A stretch of 64,000 nucleotides of DNA from assembly GCF_025802015.1 (NCBI RefSeq), contig NZ_JAOYFC010000001.1, positions 434,001-498,000 of the forward strand, in the 5' to 3' direction. The notes beneath the pieces are model-generated. The model was not told where the DNA came from. It saw only the letters and a list, made by a program, of their open reading frames with translations, and did no database searches. Below, one piece after another: positions 16,774 to 25,474 of this stretch (its first letter is position 1; each line of letters begins with the position of its first letter). The position numbers were made by a program, and so were the translations under genes. This stretch comes from Falsihalocynthiibacter halioticoli. GTDB taxonomy: Bacteria; Pseudomonadota; Alphaproteobacteria; Rhodobacterales; Rhodobacteraceae.

Positions 16774-18039
16774 TTAGTAGTTGGATTTCAACTGTACGCA
16801 GGACTCTGTTTCGACGTTGTACATGCCGCAGCCGAGGTCTTTCCAATCGGACTTAAGAACCGCGGATTCTGGCAGGAAGTCTGTCCAAGCATCGCCAGGA
16901 ACTTCTTCAGTCTGGCTGATGATGTCGAACTGGCCGTCCTCAAGGATTTCACCGATCAGAACTGGCTTGGCCAGGTGATGGTTTGGCAACATAACGGCTG
17001 TGCCGCCTGTGAGGTTCGGGAATTCCTGGCCGTACATAGCTGTGCGAACAGCGTCTACGTCAGTTGTGCCTGCCTCTTCGACAGCGTTCACCCACATGTT
17101 GAAGCCGATGTAATGCGCTTCCATTGGGTCATTGGTTACACGATCTTCGCCCATCTTAGCTTTCCAAGCGGCGATGAACTCTTCGTTTGCTTCGCTTTCT
17201 GCGGACTGGAAGTAGTTCCAAGCAGCGAGGTGGCCAACGAGGTTGGATGTATCAAGGCCGGAAAGCTCTTCTTCACCAACGGAGAATGCAACAACTGGGA
17301 TGTCGTCAGCGGAAATGCCAGCAGCGGCGAGTTCTTTATAGAAGCCGATGTTTGCGTCGCCGTTGATTGTCGAGATCACGCCAACTTTTTTGCCGTCTGC
17401 GCCAAGCGCAACAACATCTGCAACGATCTTGGACCAGTCGGAGTGACCGAATGGCGTGTAGTTTACAAAGATGTCTTCGGCTGGAATGCCTTTATCTTTG
17501 AGATACTGCTCGAGAATTTTGTTTGTTGTGCGTGGGTACACATAGTCTGTGCCGAGGAGGGCGAATTTTTCAACGCCAAGCTCTTCGAGGTAGTAATCAG
17601 TTGCGGGGATCGCTTGCTGGTTTGGAGCCGCACCTGTGTAGAATACGTTTTTGGAGCTTTCTTCACCTTCGTATTGAACGGGGTAGAAGAGAAGGCCGTT
17701 CAGCTCTTCGATAACCGGAAGAACCGATTTACGCGAAACCGATGTCCAGTTGCCGAACATCACGTCAACTTCGTGAACAGTCAGAAGTTCGCGTGCTTTT
17801 TCTGCAAAGAGAGGCCAGTCGGATGCCGGATCAACAACGACGGGAACGAGCATTTCGCCGTTCACACCGCCTTTTGCGTTCTGCTGTTCGATCAGCATCA
17901 GCATAGTGTCTTTAAGAGTTGTTTCGGAGATCGCCATCGTGCCGGAAAGCGAGTGGAGGATACCGACCTTGATGTCGGCGTGCGCTGCAGAGGCTACAGT
18001 AGCGGCTACGGCGGCAGTTGAGAGGAGTTTCTTCATCAT
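16774..18039 (-). CDS. urtA: Urea ABC transporter substrate-binding protein UrtA
   Basis: The periplasmic urea receptor. The start is set at the ATG at 18039 (MMKKLLSTAAVAATVASAAHA, a signal peptide), giving 421 residues, the usual UrtA length. UrtA-like features include VGILHSLSGTMAISE, FGNWTSVSRKSVLPV, LLFYPVQYEG, and the C-terminal CGMYNVETESC with two cysteines. A longer frame upstream to 18189 overlaps the divergent LysR gene and is unlikely to be translated. No urease genes lie in the window. Confidence 0.95.
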   Translation of the reverse strand: MMKKLLSTAAVAATVASAAHADIKVGILHSLSGTMAISETTLKDTMLMLIEQQNAKGGVNGEMLVPVVVDPASDWPLFAEKARELLTVHEVDVMFGNWTSVSRKSVLPVIEELNGLLFYPVQYEGEESSKNVFYTGAAPNQQAIPATDYYLEELGVEKFALLGTDYVYPRTTNKILEQYLKDKGIPAEDIFVNYTPFGHSDWSKIVADVVALGADGKKVGVISTINGDANIGFYKELAAAGISADDIPVVAFSVGEEELSGLDTSNLVGHLAAWNYFQSAESEANEEFIAAWKAKMGEDRVTNDPMEAHYIGFNMWVNAVEEAGTTDVDAVRTAMYGQEFPNLTGGTAVMLPNHHLAKPVLIGEILEDGQFDIISQTEEVPGDAWTDFLPESAVLKSDWKDLGCGMYNVETESCVQLKSNY

Positions 18040-18144
18040 GTCTGAGGTTCCCTGTGTCCTGTGGCATCGAAATCGGTCCGGTGCCTGAGAAAAGGGGTAA
18101 AACTTGTGCAGTGTTGCTGTCTGTAACAATTTTTGTGTATATGC

Positions 18145-18161
18145 GTTGCAAAATACGCAAC
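18145..18161. promoter_or_regulatory. LysR-type binding site between urtA and its divergent regulator
   Basis: GTTGC-AAAATAC-GCAAC is a perfect inverted repeat containing the T-N11-A core expected for LysR-type regulators. It lies 20 bases before the GTG start of the LysR gene and about 106 bases upstream of the urtA start, where an activator that also represses its own gene would bind. Confidence 0.65.
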
Positions 18162-18180
18162 ATACAGAAATGACAACACA

Positions 18181-19053
18181 GTGCGCCACCTACAAATCTA
18201 TCGTGCAATTAAGACAATCGCAGAACAGGGATCGTTCCGTAAGGCCTCGGAATTATTAGCAATTTCTCCTTCTGCCTTGGTGCGGCAAGTGAAGGCTCTG
18301 GAAGATGAGCTTGGAGCGGAGCTTTTTGACCGGCTCCCGGTTGGTGTTCGGCTGTCGACGGTCGGAGAAATCTATCATCGCCACTTTATTGGGCACCTTG
18401 CTGAAATAGAACGCGCAAATGGAATCGTGTCCGACATGAAGGGCATGAGAATCGGGAGTGTTTCGGTGGCGGTAAGTCCGCAAATGGCGATAAGCTTCTT
18501 GCCGAATGAAATCGCCCCGTTTCGCGAAGAGCATCCCGGTGTGAGCTTTTCGACCATTTCGACAGGCGGCGAAGAGGCAAACACGATGCTCTTGGCGGGT
18601 TCGGCCGACCTCGGCCTTATCCTAGAGCCAACGGAGCGATCCGGTGTTGAGATGCTAGCGAGCAACGACATTTCGCTTTCGCTTGTTTTGCCGATTGGCA
18701 GCAAGACAGTGTTGTATCCGCATGAGTTGGAAGACCACGATGTGATCTTGCCAAGTCGCGGGACAGGGTTGCGGCGGCTTTTGGATACGCATTTCGCCTC
18801 AAAGCGACTAAGTGTACGCCCTGCTATGGAAGCGGATGTATTGCTGCCGCCGCGATTATCTCCGCGTCCAAGTTTGCAGTTTTGGCCTGCGCTCGGGCTC
18901 TCGGCTGATCTGGTTCAGCAAATGGGCGGACAGGTCGGGATTATGAACGGCATGCCACGAACACGGTTGGCGCTGTGCCAAATGGAAGGGCGACCGCTCC
19001 CTATTGCAGCGGCGCGGTTTGCGGGGCGCTTGAGTGAAAAGATCGGAGTTTAA
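18181..19053 (+). CDS. LysR-family transcriptional regulator, probably of urtABCDE
   Basis: A LysR regulator of 290 residues from the GTG at 18181, which begins at the usual position before the helix-turn-helix (QIYRAIKTIAEQGSFRKASE). A TTG at 18133 would extend it into the candidate operator, so I reject it. The effector domain is recognisable (GSVSVAVSPQM... and PALGLSADL...). The stretch encoded by about 18839-18887 (PPRLSPRPSLQF) fits the family poorly, and a shifted frame there reads more plausibly. Its stop overlaps convergent nirV (TTAA). The urt link is inferred from divergent position. Confidence 0.85.
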   Translation: MRHLQIYRAIKTIAEQGSFRKASELLAISPSALVRQVKALEDELGAELFDRLPVGVRLSTVGEIYHRHFIGHLAEIERANGIVSDMKGMRIGSVSVAVSPQMAISFLPNEIAPFREEHPGVSFSTISTGGEEANTMLLAGSADLGLILEPTERSGVEMLASNDISLSLVLPIGSKTVLYPHELEDHDVILPSRGTGLRRLLDTHFASKRLSVRPAMEADVLLPPRLSPRPSLQFWPALGLSADLVQQMGGQVGIMNGMPRTRLALCQMEGRPLPIAAARFAGRLSEKIGV

Positions 19054-19781
19054 ACGCCGGGAACCGGTTTGTCGGTGACAAGGCGAAGGCCGAGATGGGC
19101 AGGAGGAGTGCCCACCGCACAGCCGCCGCGCGCAGGGTCGCGGGTAAAGATCGACATGGCCGCAACATGCTCGCCGCCCATCCAGAAAGCCGGACAGTTG
19201 TCTGCATTAAGGCCCAGTTCTTCGCCGGCATAGCAATCGGAGGTCCATTCCCAAACATTGCCGTTCAGGTCGGAGATGCCAGCGGATGTGGTTTTGAAGC
19301 TGCCAGTTGGGCGCAAGCTTCGGTTGATCTGTGGCTCCATGAGATATGCGGACGCCCAAGTTAGCTCCGGATCGGTAAAGATCGGGTCTTTCTTCTTCGG
19401 AAGAACCTCGGCGGCCATCTCGTTCCACTCGGCCAAAGTCGGCAAACGGAATTCGTGGCGCGATGTTTCGTTGATCCATGCAACATATTCGTTGATGTCC
19501 ATCCAGTTCAGACCGGTCGCGGGGTAATCATCGCCTGATTTCCGCTCTCGCATCTGAATACTGCATGCACCAGCCTCATAGCATCGGTTCCATTCTGCGG
19601 TGGTGACGCTGAATTTCTGAACATAAACGCGGCGACCATCGGCAAATTCAACAGGCGCCATAAGTGGAATGTATTCGACGTTAGGCCCCCGAAGAGGCCC
19701 AACAGTGATCGCAGCCACACCCATTGCCAAACCAGCCAAGGCTGTTAGCCCAAGGATTAGTTTTTTAGAAGCAATAGACAT
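19050..19781 (-). CDS. nirV: NirV, formylglycine-generating-enzyme-like protein linked to nirK
   Basis: A SUMF1/FGE-sulfatase-modifying family protein of 243 residues. It begins with a hydrophobic N-terminal segment (LILGLTALAGLAMGVAAI) that probably exports or anchors it. Family motifs include VTTAEWNRCYEAGAC, FRLPTLAEWNEMA, DLNGNVWEWTSDCY and the C-terminal HLGLRLV. Proteins of this type downstream of copper nitrite reductase are called NirV; their exact role is not established. It starts 27 bases after nirK. The GTG at 19808 is a less likely start. Confidence 0.88.
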   Translation of the reverse strand: MSIASKKLILGLTALAGLAMGVAAITVGPLRGPNVEYIPLMAPVEFADGRRVYVQKFSVTTAEWNRCYEAGACSIQMRERKSGDDYPATGLNWMDINEYVAWINETSRHEFRLPTLAEWNEMAAEVLPKKKDPIFTDPELTWASAYLMEPQINRSLRPTGSFKTTSAGISDLNGNVWEWTSDCYAGEELGLNADNCPAFWMGGEHVAAMSIFTRDPARGGCAVGTPPAHLGLRLVTDKPVPGV

Positions 19782-19808
19782 AGCTGCGACTTTCTTAGTG
19801 TGTGGCAC

Positions 19809-21023
19809 TTAGCTGCCGATTGGCTGTGGAGCGACGACCTGTTCCATTAGCTCGTTGTCCCATTCGCCTTCGACGACGAAGTGTGCGGATGCACCGAGCA
19901 AGGTTGCTTCGATCAAGTTGTGGTTTACATAGGCGTACACACCTGGCTGAAGGAAAGTGTACATCGCTGCACCGGCAGAGCCGCCGCGGATGAACCATGT
20001 TTCAAAGCCGGTTTGTGGCGCGTCAGTAAAGCTGCCGCCTTCCCAGAGGTAATCCGCGTGGCCGCCAATAAGGTGAGGACGTGTGTCGCGGTTCGCTTGG
20101 GCGTGGATCATAAGGACGGTGTTGCCAACCTTGGATTTCAGCGCATTTTCACCTGTCAAGGCGCCCACGGCACCGTTGAATACGGAGTGAGTTGGGATCA
20201 GGCCGCGCATTGCATCGAGTGCATCGGAGTAATCTTCACCAGCGTCTTCGTATTGGATGTATTCGCCGTCTTCGTTCATTGGCAGGTAATAGTCCTGCTC
20301 ACCGATGTATGCGATTTCGTCGTAACGGAGTGGGTTACCTTCGCCGTCTTTCAGACCGTCACGTGGCAGAACCATTACCGCGCCGTTCATACCTTTACAC
20401 ACGTGGTAAGGGATCATCGCGCCGCCTGGGGCACAGTGATAAACAAACACGCCTGGTTTTGTTGCCTTCCAGCGTAGGACGGTTTCTTCACCTGGGAGAA
20501 CGTGGGTCAGACCACCGCCACCAAGCGCACCTGTGGAGGAGTGGAAATCGATGTTGTGCTCGAACACAGAGGACTCTGGGTTGGAGAGTGTCAGTTCAAC
20601 ATAGTCGCCTTCATGAACAATGATCAGCGGACCAGGAACAGAACCATTATATGTCAGAGCCCAGACTTTTGCGTCTGTGTCTTCGTCAACGGTCATCAGC
20701 TTTTCTTCAATGTCAAAGCGCACTTCGACGATTTTCGGACCACCAGTTGCAACTTGATCATGCTCAGGAGCAAAAGGAGGCATCACCATTTCCTGCTTGA
20801 CGCGAGGGAGGTGGGAAAGGTCAACGGCTTTACCGGACACTTCTTGTTTTTCAGCAACGGGAAGGACCATGCCTTCGCGTGTTTTTGAGAGTTTAGGAGC
20901 AGCGCGTCGTGCGGATGCCATTGCAGGAACAGCACCTGAGAGCATCGCAGCACCTGCGAGAGCGGACCCTGTTAGAACAGAGCGGCGGCTAGGTTTGAAG
21001 CCAATCTTTTTAGAGGCGGTCAT
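19809..21023 (-). CDS. nirK: Copper-containing nitrite reductase NirK
   Basis: Reduces nitrite to nitric oxide in the periplasm. The ATG at 21023 follows AAGGACATTGAA, giving 404 residues with a Tat signal (SRRSVLTGSALAGAA). Two cupredoxin domains carry the copper ligands: HNIDFH, VYHCAPGGAMIPYHVCKGM (type 1 Cys, His and Met, plus a type 2 His) and HLIGGHADYLWEGG. VCKGM replaces the commoner VVSGM. The C-terminal GEWDNELMEQVVAP closely resembles Rhodobacter-type NirK. Two FNR-type boxes lie upstream. It forms an operon with nirV. Confidence 0.97.
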   Translation of the reverse strand: MTASKKIGFKPSRRSVLTGSALAGAAMLSGAVPAMASARRAAPKLSKTREGMVLPVAEKQEVSGKAVDLSHLPRVKQEMVMPPFAPEHDQVATGGPKIVEVRFDIEEKLMTVDEDTDAKVWALTYNGSVPGPLIIVHEGDYVELTLSNPESSVFEHNIDFHSSTGALGGGGLTHVLPGEETVLRWKATKPGVFVYHCAPGGAMIPYHVCKGMNGAVMVLPRDGLKDGEGNPLRYDEIAYIGEQDYYLPMNEDGEYIQYEDAGEDYSDALDAMRGLIPTHSVFNGAVGALTGENALKSKVGNTVLMIHAQANRDTRPHLIGGHADYLWEGGSFTDAPQTGFETWFIRGGSAGAAMYTFLQPGVYAYVNHNLIEATLLGASAHFVVEGEWDNELMEQVVAPQPIGS

Positions 21024-21103
21024 TTCAATGTCCTTCCAACTTTGCCGCGCTGTCATCGCGCAGCTTCATTCGGATTATTGCCGGATTTTTCCGGTCATTA
21101 TCC

Positions 21104-21129
21104 CGACCAGATTCGGTTTGTTCTGGTCG
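21104..21129. promoter_or_regulatory. Inverted repeat in the nirK leader
   Basis: CGACCAG and CTGGTCG, 7-bp arms 12 bases apart, lie between the two FNR-type boxes and the nirK ATG. It could be an mRNA stem-loop in the 5' leader or a second operator. No known consensus is recognised. Confidence 0.35.
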
Positions 21130-21166
21130 TTGGAAGGGACATTGCTGCAAGAATCATTTGCGCGCT

Positions 21167-21180
21167 TTGATCGACATCAA
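21167..21180. promoter_or_regulatory. FNR/NnrR-type box 1 upstream of nirK
   Basis: TTGAT-CGAC-ATCAA, a perfect match to the TTGAT-N4-ATCAA palindrome bound by FNR/NnrR/DnrD regulators. It lies about 150 bases upstream of the nirK ATG. Confidence 0.75.
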
Positions 21181-21188
21181 CCGAATTC

Positions 21189-21202
21189 TTGACATTGATC
21201 AA
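21189..21202. promoter_or_regulatory. FNR/NnrR-type box 2 upstream of nirK
   Basis: TTGAC-ATTG-ATCAA, one mismatch from the FNR-type palindrome. Its centre is 22 bp (two helical turns) from that of box 1, so both would face the same side of the DNA. Confidence 0.7.
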
Positions 21203-21276
21203 CTCGCTTGAATGGTACAATGGGAGCGGATTTCGTTCGGTGTTAAGATATTGAAAATAGTCATTAAAAGTTAATT

Positions 21277-21316
21277 AAGTCGCAGCGCGACAGGTTGCCC
21301 CGTAGCGCTGCGACTT
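21277..21316 (-). terminator. Terminator after norD
   Basis: A perfect 12-bp stem, AAGTCGCAGCGC and GCGCTGCGACTT, with a 16-base loop. On the minus strand it is followed by AATTAACTTTT. It lies 26 bases past the norD stop and separates norCBQD from nirK-nirV. Confidence 0.8.
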
Positions 21317-21342
21317 TCAATATTGGAGAGTTTTTCTCTAAT

Positions 21343-23286
21343 TTATGCGCACGTGAGTTGGCGATAGATTTGCGGTAATGCCGCAGTCAGGTGGTCAGGG
21401 TTCGGAATGACCGAGAACCGACCCGAGCCGAACATCCGCGAGAACCAAGCCTTGGATTTGGCGTCAATCGTGATGCCATAGACCGCCGCACCTCCGCGCC
21501 GCGCTTCGCGGATCGCCATGCGGGTGTCTTCGATGCCGTGGCGACCTTCGTAGTGGTCCAGATCGTTGGGTTTCCCGTCTGTCAGGATCAGGAGAAGCTT
21601 GCGTTGCTGGCTCTGTTTCTGAAGGTCAACGCTGACGTGGCGGATTGCAGCGCCAAGGCGTGTGTAAAAGCCGGGCCGAAGCGCTGCGATCTTGGCTTCG
21701 ACATTTAGTGACATATCTTCGTCGAACGCTTTGCAGCGGTTCACATAGACACGGTTCCGTTTCAGCGAAGAGAACGAGTTGATTGCAAACGTGTCGCCGC
21801 AGGCATTCAGCCCCCAAGACAATGCAGCCATCGCCTCGCGTTCAATTTCGATTACAGGGCGGCCCGCGACAACGCTTTCGGTTGAGCGGGACGTATCGAG
21901 CAAGATCGACACCGCCAAATCTCGGGCCTCTGGGCGGGATTGCCGCCAGATGCGGTTGCTGCCGTGGCCGCAGGCCGAGATGTCGACATAGGATCTCACC
22001 GCGGCTTCGAGGTCGAGGTCTTCACCGTCTGGCTGGGCGGGAAGGATAACGCGACCAGGGCGCAGGGCTTCGAACTGGCGGCGCACAGCCTGAATACGGC
22101 GCTTGGCGCGCGGGTCTGTTTGAAAGGCAGCTTGCGCATCACTCGGTTCGGCGGGCGCGTCAAACACACAGGTGTGGTCCTGCATATAAGCGCCGGTGCG
22201 AGCGTCCCATTCAGGATATGTGAACTGTCCCGAAATGGCTTCGCGGTCCACATCTTCGGGCGCGAGATCTAGGTGCAGTTTCAGTTTGGTTGCGGGCGCC
22301 TTGCTGATCTGGCCAAGGCCGATTTCTTCTTGATCGTCGGCGGCCTTCTTGGCGTCGTCGTTATCGTCATCATCGACGCGGCGGTTGAGGTTAAGGAACT
22401 CTGCCCAGCTTAGGATGCCTTCGAATTTGTGTAGGATTAGGCTGTCTTTGCGCTCCGCTTGATCCGATTTGCGGCGGCGGGCGCGGTGTGTCTTGCCGGA
22501 GGTGTTCTCTTCGGGCGTGCCTTCTGTGTCGCGTGTCTCTAGGTCGCTCGGCGCGCTGAATGTTACGTCGCGCAACTCCGGCCAGATTGGCACAGGCTGG
22601 AACGGCTTATATCCGCGAGGTACGGGCAAATCGGCGGGAATGTTGCCAGAGAGGGCCGCTTCGTAAAAGGATTTCGCAAGGGCGCGTTCGGGCGTTTCGC
22701 CGATCAGGAGACCACAGAGAGCTGCTTCAACGGCAGCTTCGTATTTCGGAAGGTTCGCGATTTTGCGCGCGGCAACGGACGCAGCGGAGAGATCGCGGTG
22801 CAAGCCGGCAAGTCCAGGGCAATCCTCAACAACAGCGCCGCACATTTTATGCGCTTCAGAAAGGGCGCGAAGATCGCGTTCGAGCGGGTTCTCGGCTTCG
22901 ACGTAGCGGCCTGCGTGGGCGCTTGCGGCGGTAAGCCAGAGATAAAGCGCGGCGTTTGCTTCGCGCGCGGGGAATAGGGCCAGTCGAGCGGGAAGGCGTA
23001 GGGCCTCCCCGTCGAAACTGGTGCGGGGCAGGGCTTCAACTTCGGTGCCCAAGCGCCGCTTGAAGGACAGCCGGTGATGGCTGCTTTCGTCTTCTGTTGG
23101 TCGAATTTCAACGGATGGGGCGCCGCCAAGTGCGCGGAAAAAGACCGCCAGACGCCCCGACACTTCGCCAAGCTCCACAGAGGCTTCGGGATAGCGTTGG
23201 GGTGCGTCGATCCGGCTGGCGAGGCCGTGCCAGATCTTGCCTACGGTTTCTTCGGGTTCCCAAGGTTCAAATTCGACAAGGGCCAT
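21343..23286 (-). CDS. norD: NorD, nitric oxide reductase activation protein (VWA domain)
   Basis: A 647-residue cytoplasmic protein needed for maturation of NO reductase. The C-terminal von Willebrand A domain has a MIDAS-like ILLDTSRSTES and LLLILTDGKPNDLDHYEGRHG, which is diagnostic for NorD/CbbO-type proteins. A middle region is strongly acidic and charged (DDDDNDDAKKAADDQEE). It follows norQ by three bases; MoxR-type NorQ and NorD are thought to act together to insert metal into or assemble NorB. It is the last gene of norCBQD, ended by a strong terminator. Confidence 0.95.
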   Translation of the reverse strand: MALVEFEPWEPEETVGKIWHGLASRIDAPQRYPEASVELGEVSGRLAVFFRALGGAPSVEIRPTEDESSHHRLSFKRRLGTEVEALPRTSFDGEALRLPARLALFPAREANAALYLWLTAASAHAGRYVEAENPLERDLRALSEAHKMCGAVVEDCPGLAGLHRDLSAASVAARKIANLPKYEAAVEAALCGLLIGETPERALAKSFYEAALSGNIPADLPVPRGYKPFQPVPIWPELRDVTFSAPSDLETRDTEGTPEENTSGKTHRARRRKSDQAERKDSLILHKFEGILSWAEFLNLNRRVDDDDNDDAKKAADDQEEIGLGQISKAPATKLKLHLDLAPEDVDREAISGQFTYPEWDARTGAYMQDHTCVFDAPAEPSDAQAAFQTDPRAKRRIQAVRRQFEALRPGRVILPAQPDGEDLDLEAAVRSYVDISACGHGSNRIWRQSRPEARDLAVSILLDTSRSTESVVAGRPVIEIEREAMAALSWGLNACGDTFAINSFSSLKRNRVYVNRCKAFDEDMSLNVEAKIAALRPGFYTRLGAAIRHVSVDLQKQSQQRKLLLILTDGKPNDLDHYEGRHGIEDTRMAIREARRGGAAVYGITIDAKSKAWFSRMFGSGRFSVIPNPDHLTAALPQIYRQLTCA

Positions 23287-23289
23287 GAT

Positions 23290-24099
23290 TTATCCAAACA
23301 CTGCTGTGACCAGATCCAGTAGGCCGGTCTTTACATCTTCGTCATCGGTGAGCGGTTCGATCATTGCTGCTTCGATGGCGCGTTCAATGGGCATTCCTTG
23401 AACGACAAGCGTTGCCGCATAAACGATCAAACGGGTCGAGACACCTTCTTCGAGGTCTTGGCCCTTGAGCGCACGCAGCTTATTCGCAAGCCGCACCAGC
23501 CCTTTGGCTCGATCCGCATCGATGCCTGTTTCGCGCAAAACAACGTCGATCTCGCGCTCTGCATCGGGGAAGTCGAACGCAACCGAGAGAAAGCGCTGAC
23601 GTGTCGAAGGTTTGAGCGTTTTAAGGATGTTTTGGTAGCCCGGGTTATAGGATGCCACGAGCATGAACCCATCAGCGGCCTCAAGCTCTTCGCCCGTGCG
23701 GTCAATCGGCAGGATGCGCCGATCATCCGTCAGCGGGTGAAGCACAACGGTCACGTCCTTGCGCGCTTCGACCACCTCATCGAGGTAACAAATCGCGCCC
23801 TCACGCACCGCGCGAGTTAGCGGCCCGTCAACCCAAACCGTTTCGCCGCCCTTAAGAAGGTAACGCCCGATCAGGTCAGCGGCGGAGAGGTCGTCATGGC
23901 AGGCCACAGTATAGAGCGGCCGACCGAGCTTTGCGGCCATGTGGCTTACGAAACGTGTTTTACCACAGCCGGTTGGCCCTTTGAGGAGCAGGGGCAGATT
24001 GTTCTCTGCCGCTGCTGCGAATACGTCGCATTCATCCCCTTGCGGGAGGTAGAAAGGGGCGGTTGCCCCTTCCATTTCGAGTGTGTCCTTAGCCATCAT
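23290..24099 (-). CDS. norQ: NorQ, MoxR-family AAA+ ATPase
   Basis: An AAA+ chaperone of 269 residues for NO reductase activation, partner of NorD. Walker A is GPTGCGKT, Walker B is CYLDEVVEARKDV, and the segment SYNPGYQNILKTLKPSTRQRF is typical of NorQ/CbbQ. Its start overlaps the norB stop by four bases (ATGA), so it is translationally coupled. Met2 is an alternative start. Confidence 0.95.
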   Translation of the reverse strand: MMAKDTLEMEGATAPFYLPQGDECDVFAAAAENNLPLLLKGPTGCGKTRFVSHMAAKLGRPLYTVACHDDLSAADLIGRYLLKGGETVWVDGPLTRAVREGAICYLDEVVEARKDVTVVLHPLTDDRRILPIDRTGEELEAADGFMLVASYNPGYQNILKTLKPSTRQRFLSVAFDFPDAEREIDVVLRETGIDADRAKGLVRLANKLRALKGQDLEEGVSTRLIVYAATLVVQGMPIERAIEAAMIEPLTDDEDVKTGLLDLVTAVFG

Positions 24100-25460
24100 T
24101 CAGCCGCCTCTGTTGGAGATGCAGAGATAACCTCACTGCGTGGTACGAAAATGGCATAGAGGTACAGGGCCACACCAAGGAACACGACAACGCCAGAGCC
24201 GAAGCGCATCCAGTAGAAGAGTGTGAGGTAATCCTGAACATCCATGTAGTAGTCCCCGATCACACGCTGCATGTGGGTCTGGATTGTACCGGCGAAAGTC
24301 AGCACGAATGTCATGAAGACCATACCACCAGACATGAGCCAGAACGACGCCATGTTGAGCACTTGGTTATAGGGATCGCGGTTCTTAAGGATCGGCATTG
24401 CATAGGCCATGATCGCAAGGTTCAGCGATACATATGCGCCGAAGAAGGCGAGGTGGCCGTGCGCCGCTGTGATCTGGGTGCCGTGTGTGTAGAAGTTCAC
24501 ACCGTGCAAAGTATGCAGGAAGCCCCAGACACCAGCGCCGAAGAACGCCAATGTGGCACAACCAAGCGACCAGAGAAGCGCAGCTTTGTTGGGGTGATCC
24601 CGACGACCCTTCCAAACCATCACGAAGGCAAATGCCATCATGCCGAAGAATGGAACGACCTCGAGTGCAGAGAACACAGAACCGAGCCACTGCCAGTAAC
24701 CAGGCGCACCGATCCAGAAGTAGTGGTGACCTGTTCCGAGGATGCCGGAGAACAGCGCAGCCGCTACGATCACATAGAGCCACTTTTCAACAACCTCGCG
24801 GTCAACACCTGTAAGCTTGAGCATCAGGTACGCAAGGATCGACGCCATGATCAATTCCCAGACGCCTTCCACCCAAAGGTGAACAACATACCACCAGTAC
24901 ATTTTGTCGAGTGACAGGTTCTCAGGGTTGTAGAAGGAGAAGAGGAACAGAAGCGCAAGGCCCCAAAGCCCCAACAGAAGGATGTTGGTAATGGCTGTTT
25001 TCTTACCCTTCAACACAGTCATTGTGACGTTGTAGAGGAAGATCAGCGCTGCAACGACGATACCGGCCTTGACCCATTTGGGTTGCTCAAGGAATTCGCG
25101 ACCCTCTTTCCCAAGGAAGAAGTTGCCTTCGAACAGGTTGAACACATAGGTCAGAACCACACCAAGCGTGCCGATCACAAGAATGGCAAGCTGGATATAG
25201 GCCAGTTTAGGTGAGTGAATTTCGCGCTCTGCTTCCTCGGGAATAAGGAAGTAAGCCGCGCCGAAGAAGCCCAGCAGAAGCCAGACGATCAGGCTGTTTG
25301 TGTGCAGCATCCGCACAATGTTAAAGGGCAACAACTCCGATAGAGTGTTGGGCATGACATAGATCCAGCCCGCCAGCAGACCGCCGAGGATTTGGATTGC
25401 AAATAGCCCAAGAGCGCAGATAAAATACGCGTAGGCGATTTTTTGGGTTTGATATTTCAT
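24096..25460 (-). CDS. norB: Nitric oxide reductase large subunit NorB
   Basis: The catalytic, 12-helix subunit of cytochrome-c-dependent NO reductase (454 residues), reducing 2 NO to N2O in the inner membrane. It belongs to the haem-copper oxidase superfamily. The haem/FeB ligands and nearby glutamates are visible in MLHTNSLIVWLL, HLWVEGVWEL, GTGHHYFWIG and the late HGHLAFFGAYVSLN. At about 450 residues without an N-terminal quinol domain it is a cNOR rather than qNOR. It pairs with norC 14 bases upstream. Confidence 0.97.
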   Translation of the reverse strand: MKYQTQKIAYAYFICALGLFAIQILGGLLAGWIYVMPNTLSELLPFNIVRMLHTNSLIVWLLLGFFGAAYFLIPEEAEREIHSPKLAYIQLAILVIGTLGVVLTYVFNLFEGNFFLGKEGREFLEQPKWVKAGIVVAALIFLYNVTMTVLKGKKTAITNILLLGLWGLALLFLFSFYNPENLSLDKMYWWYVVHLWVEGVWELIMASILAYLMLKLTGVDREVVEKWLYVIVAAALFSGILGTGHHYFWIGAPGYWQWLGSVFSALEVVPFFGMMAFAFVMVWKGRRDHPNKAALLWSLGCATLAFFGAGVWGFLHTLHGVNFYTHGTQITAAHGHLAFFGAYVSLNLAIMAYAMPILKNRDPYNQVLNMASFWLMSGGMVFMTFVLTFAGTIQTHMQRVIGDYYMDVQDYLTLFYWMRFGSGVVVFLGVALYLYAIFVPRSEVISASPTEAAE

Positions 25461-25474
25461 CTCGGTGTCCTTTC

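Noticed and set aside
16768..18021. A 417-codon open frame on the plus strand, antisense to urtA
   Set aside because: No recognisable family, and the opposite strand encodes a clear UrtA with signal peptide. Treated as a shadow frame.
18133..18180. TTG start of the LysR gene at 18133
   Set aside because: The GTG at 18181 gives the normal LysR N-terminus, and the TTG lies upstream of the candidate operator.
18040..18189. Longer urtA frame starting at 18189
   Set aside because: It would overlap the LysR gene start and the LysR box, and would put 50 unrelated residues before a clear signal peptide.
12079..19053. Urease or nitrogen-regulation genes expected beside urtABCDE
   Set aside because: No ure genes or ntr genes occur in the window; only the transporter and a LysR regulator are present.
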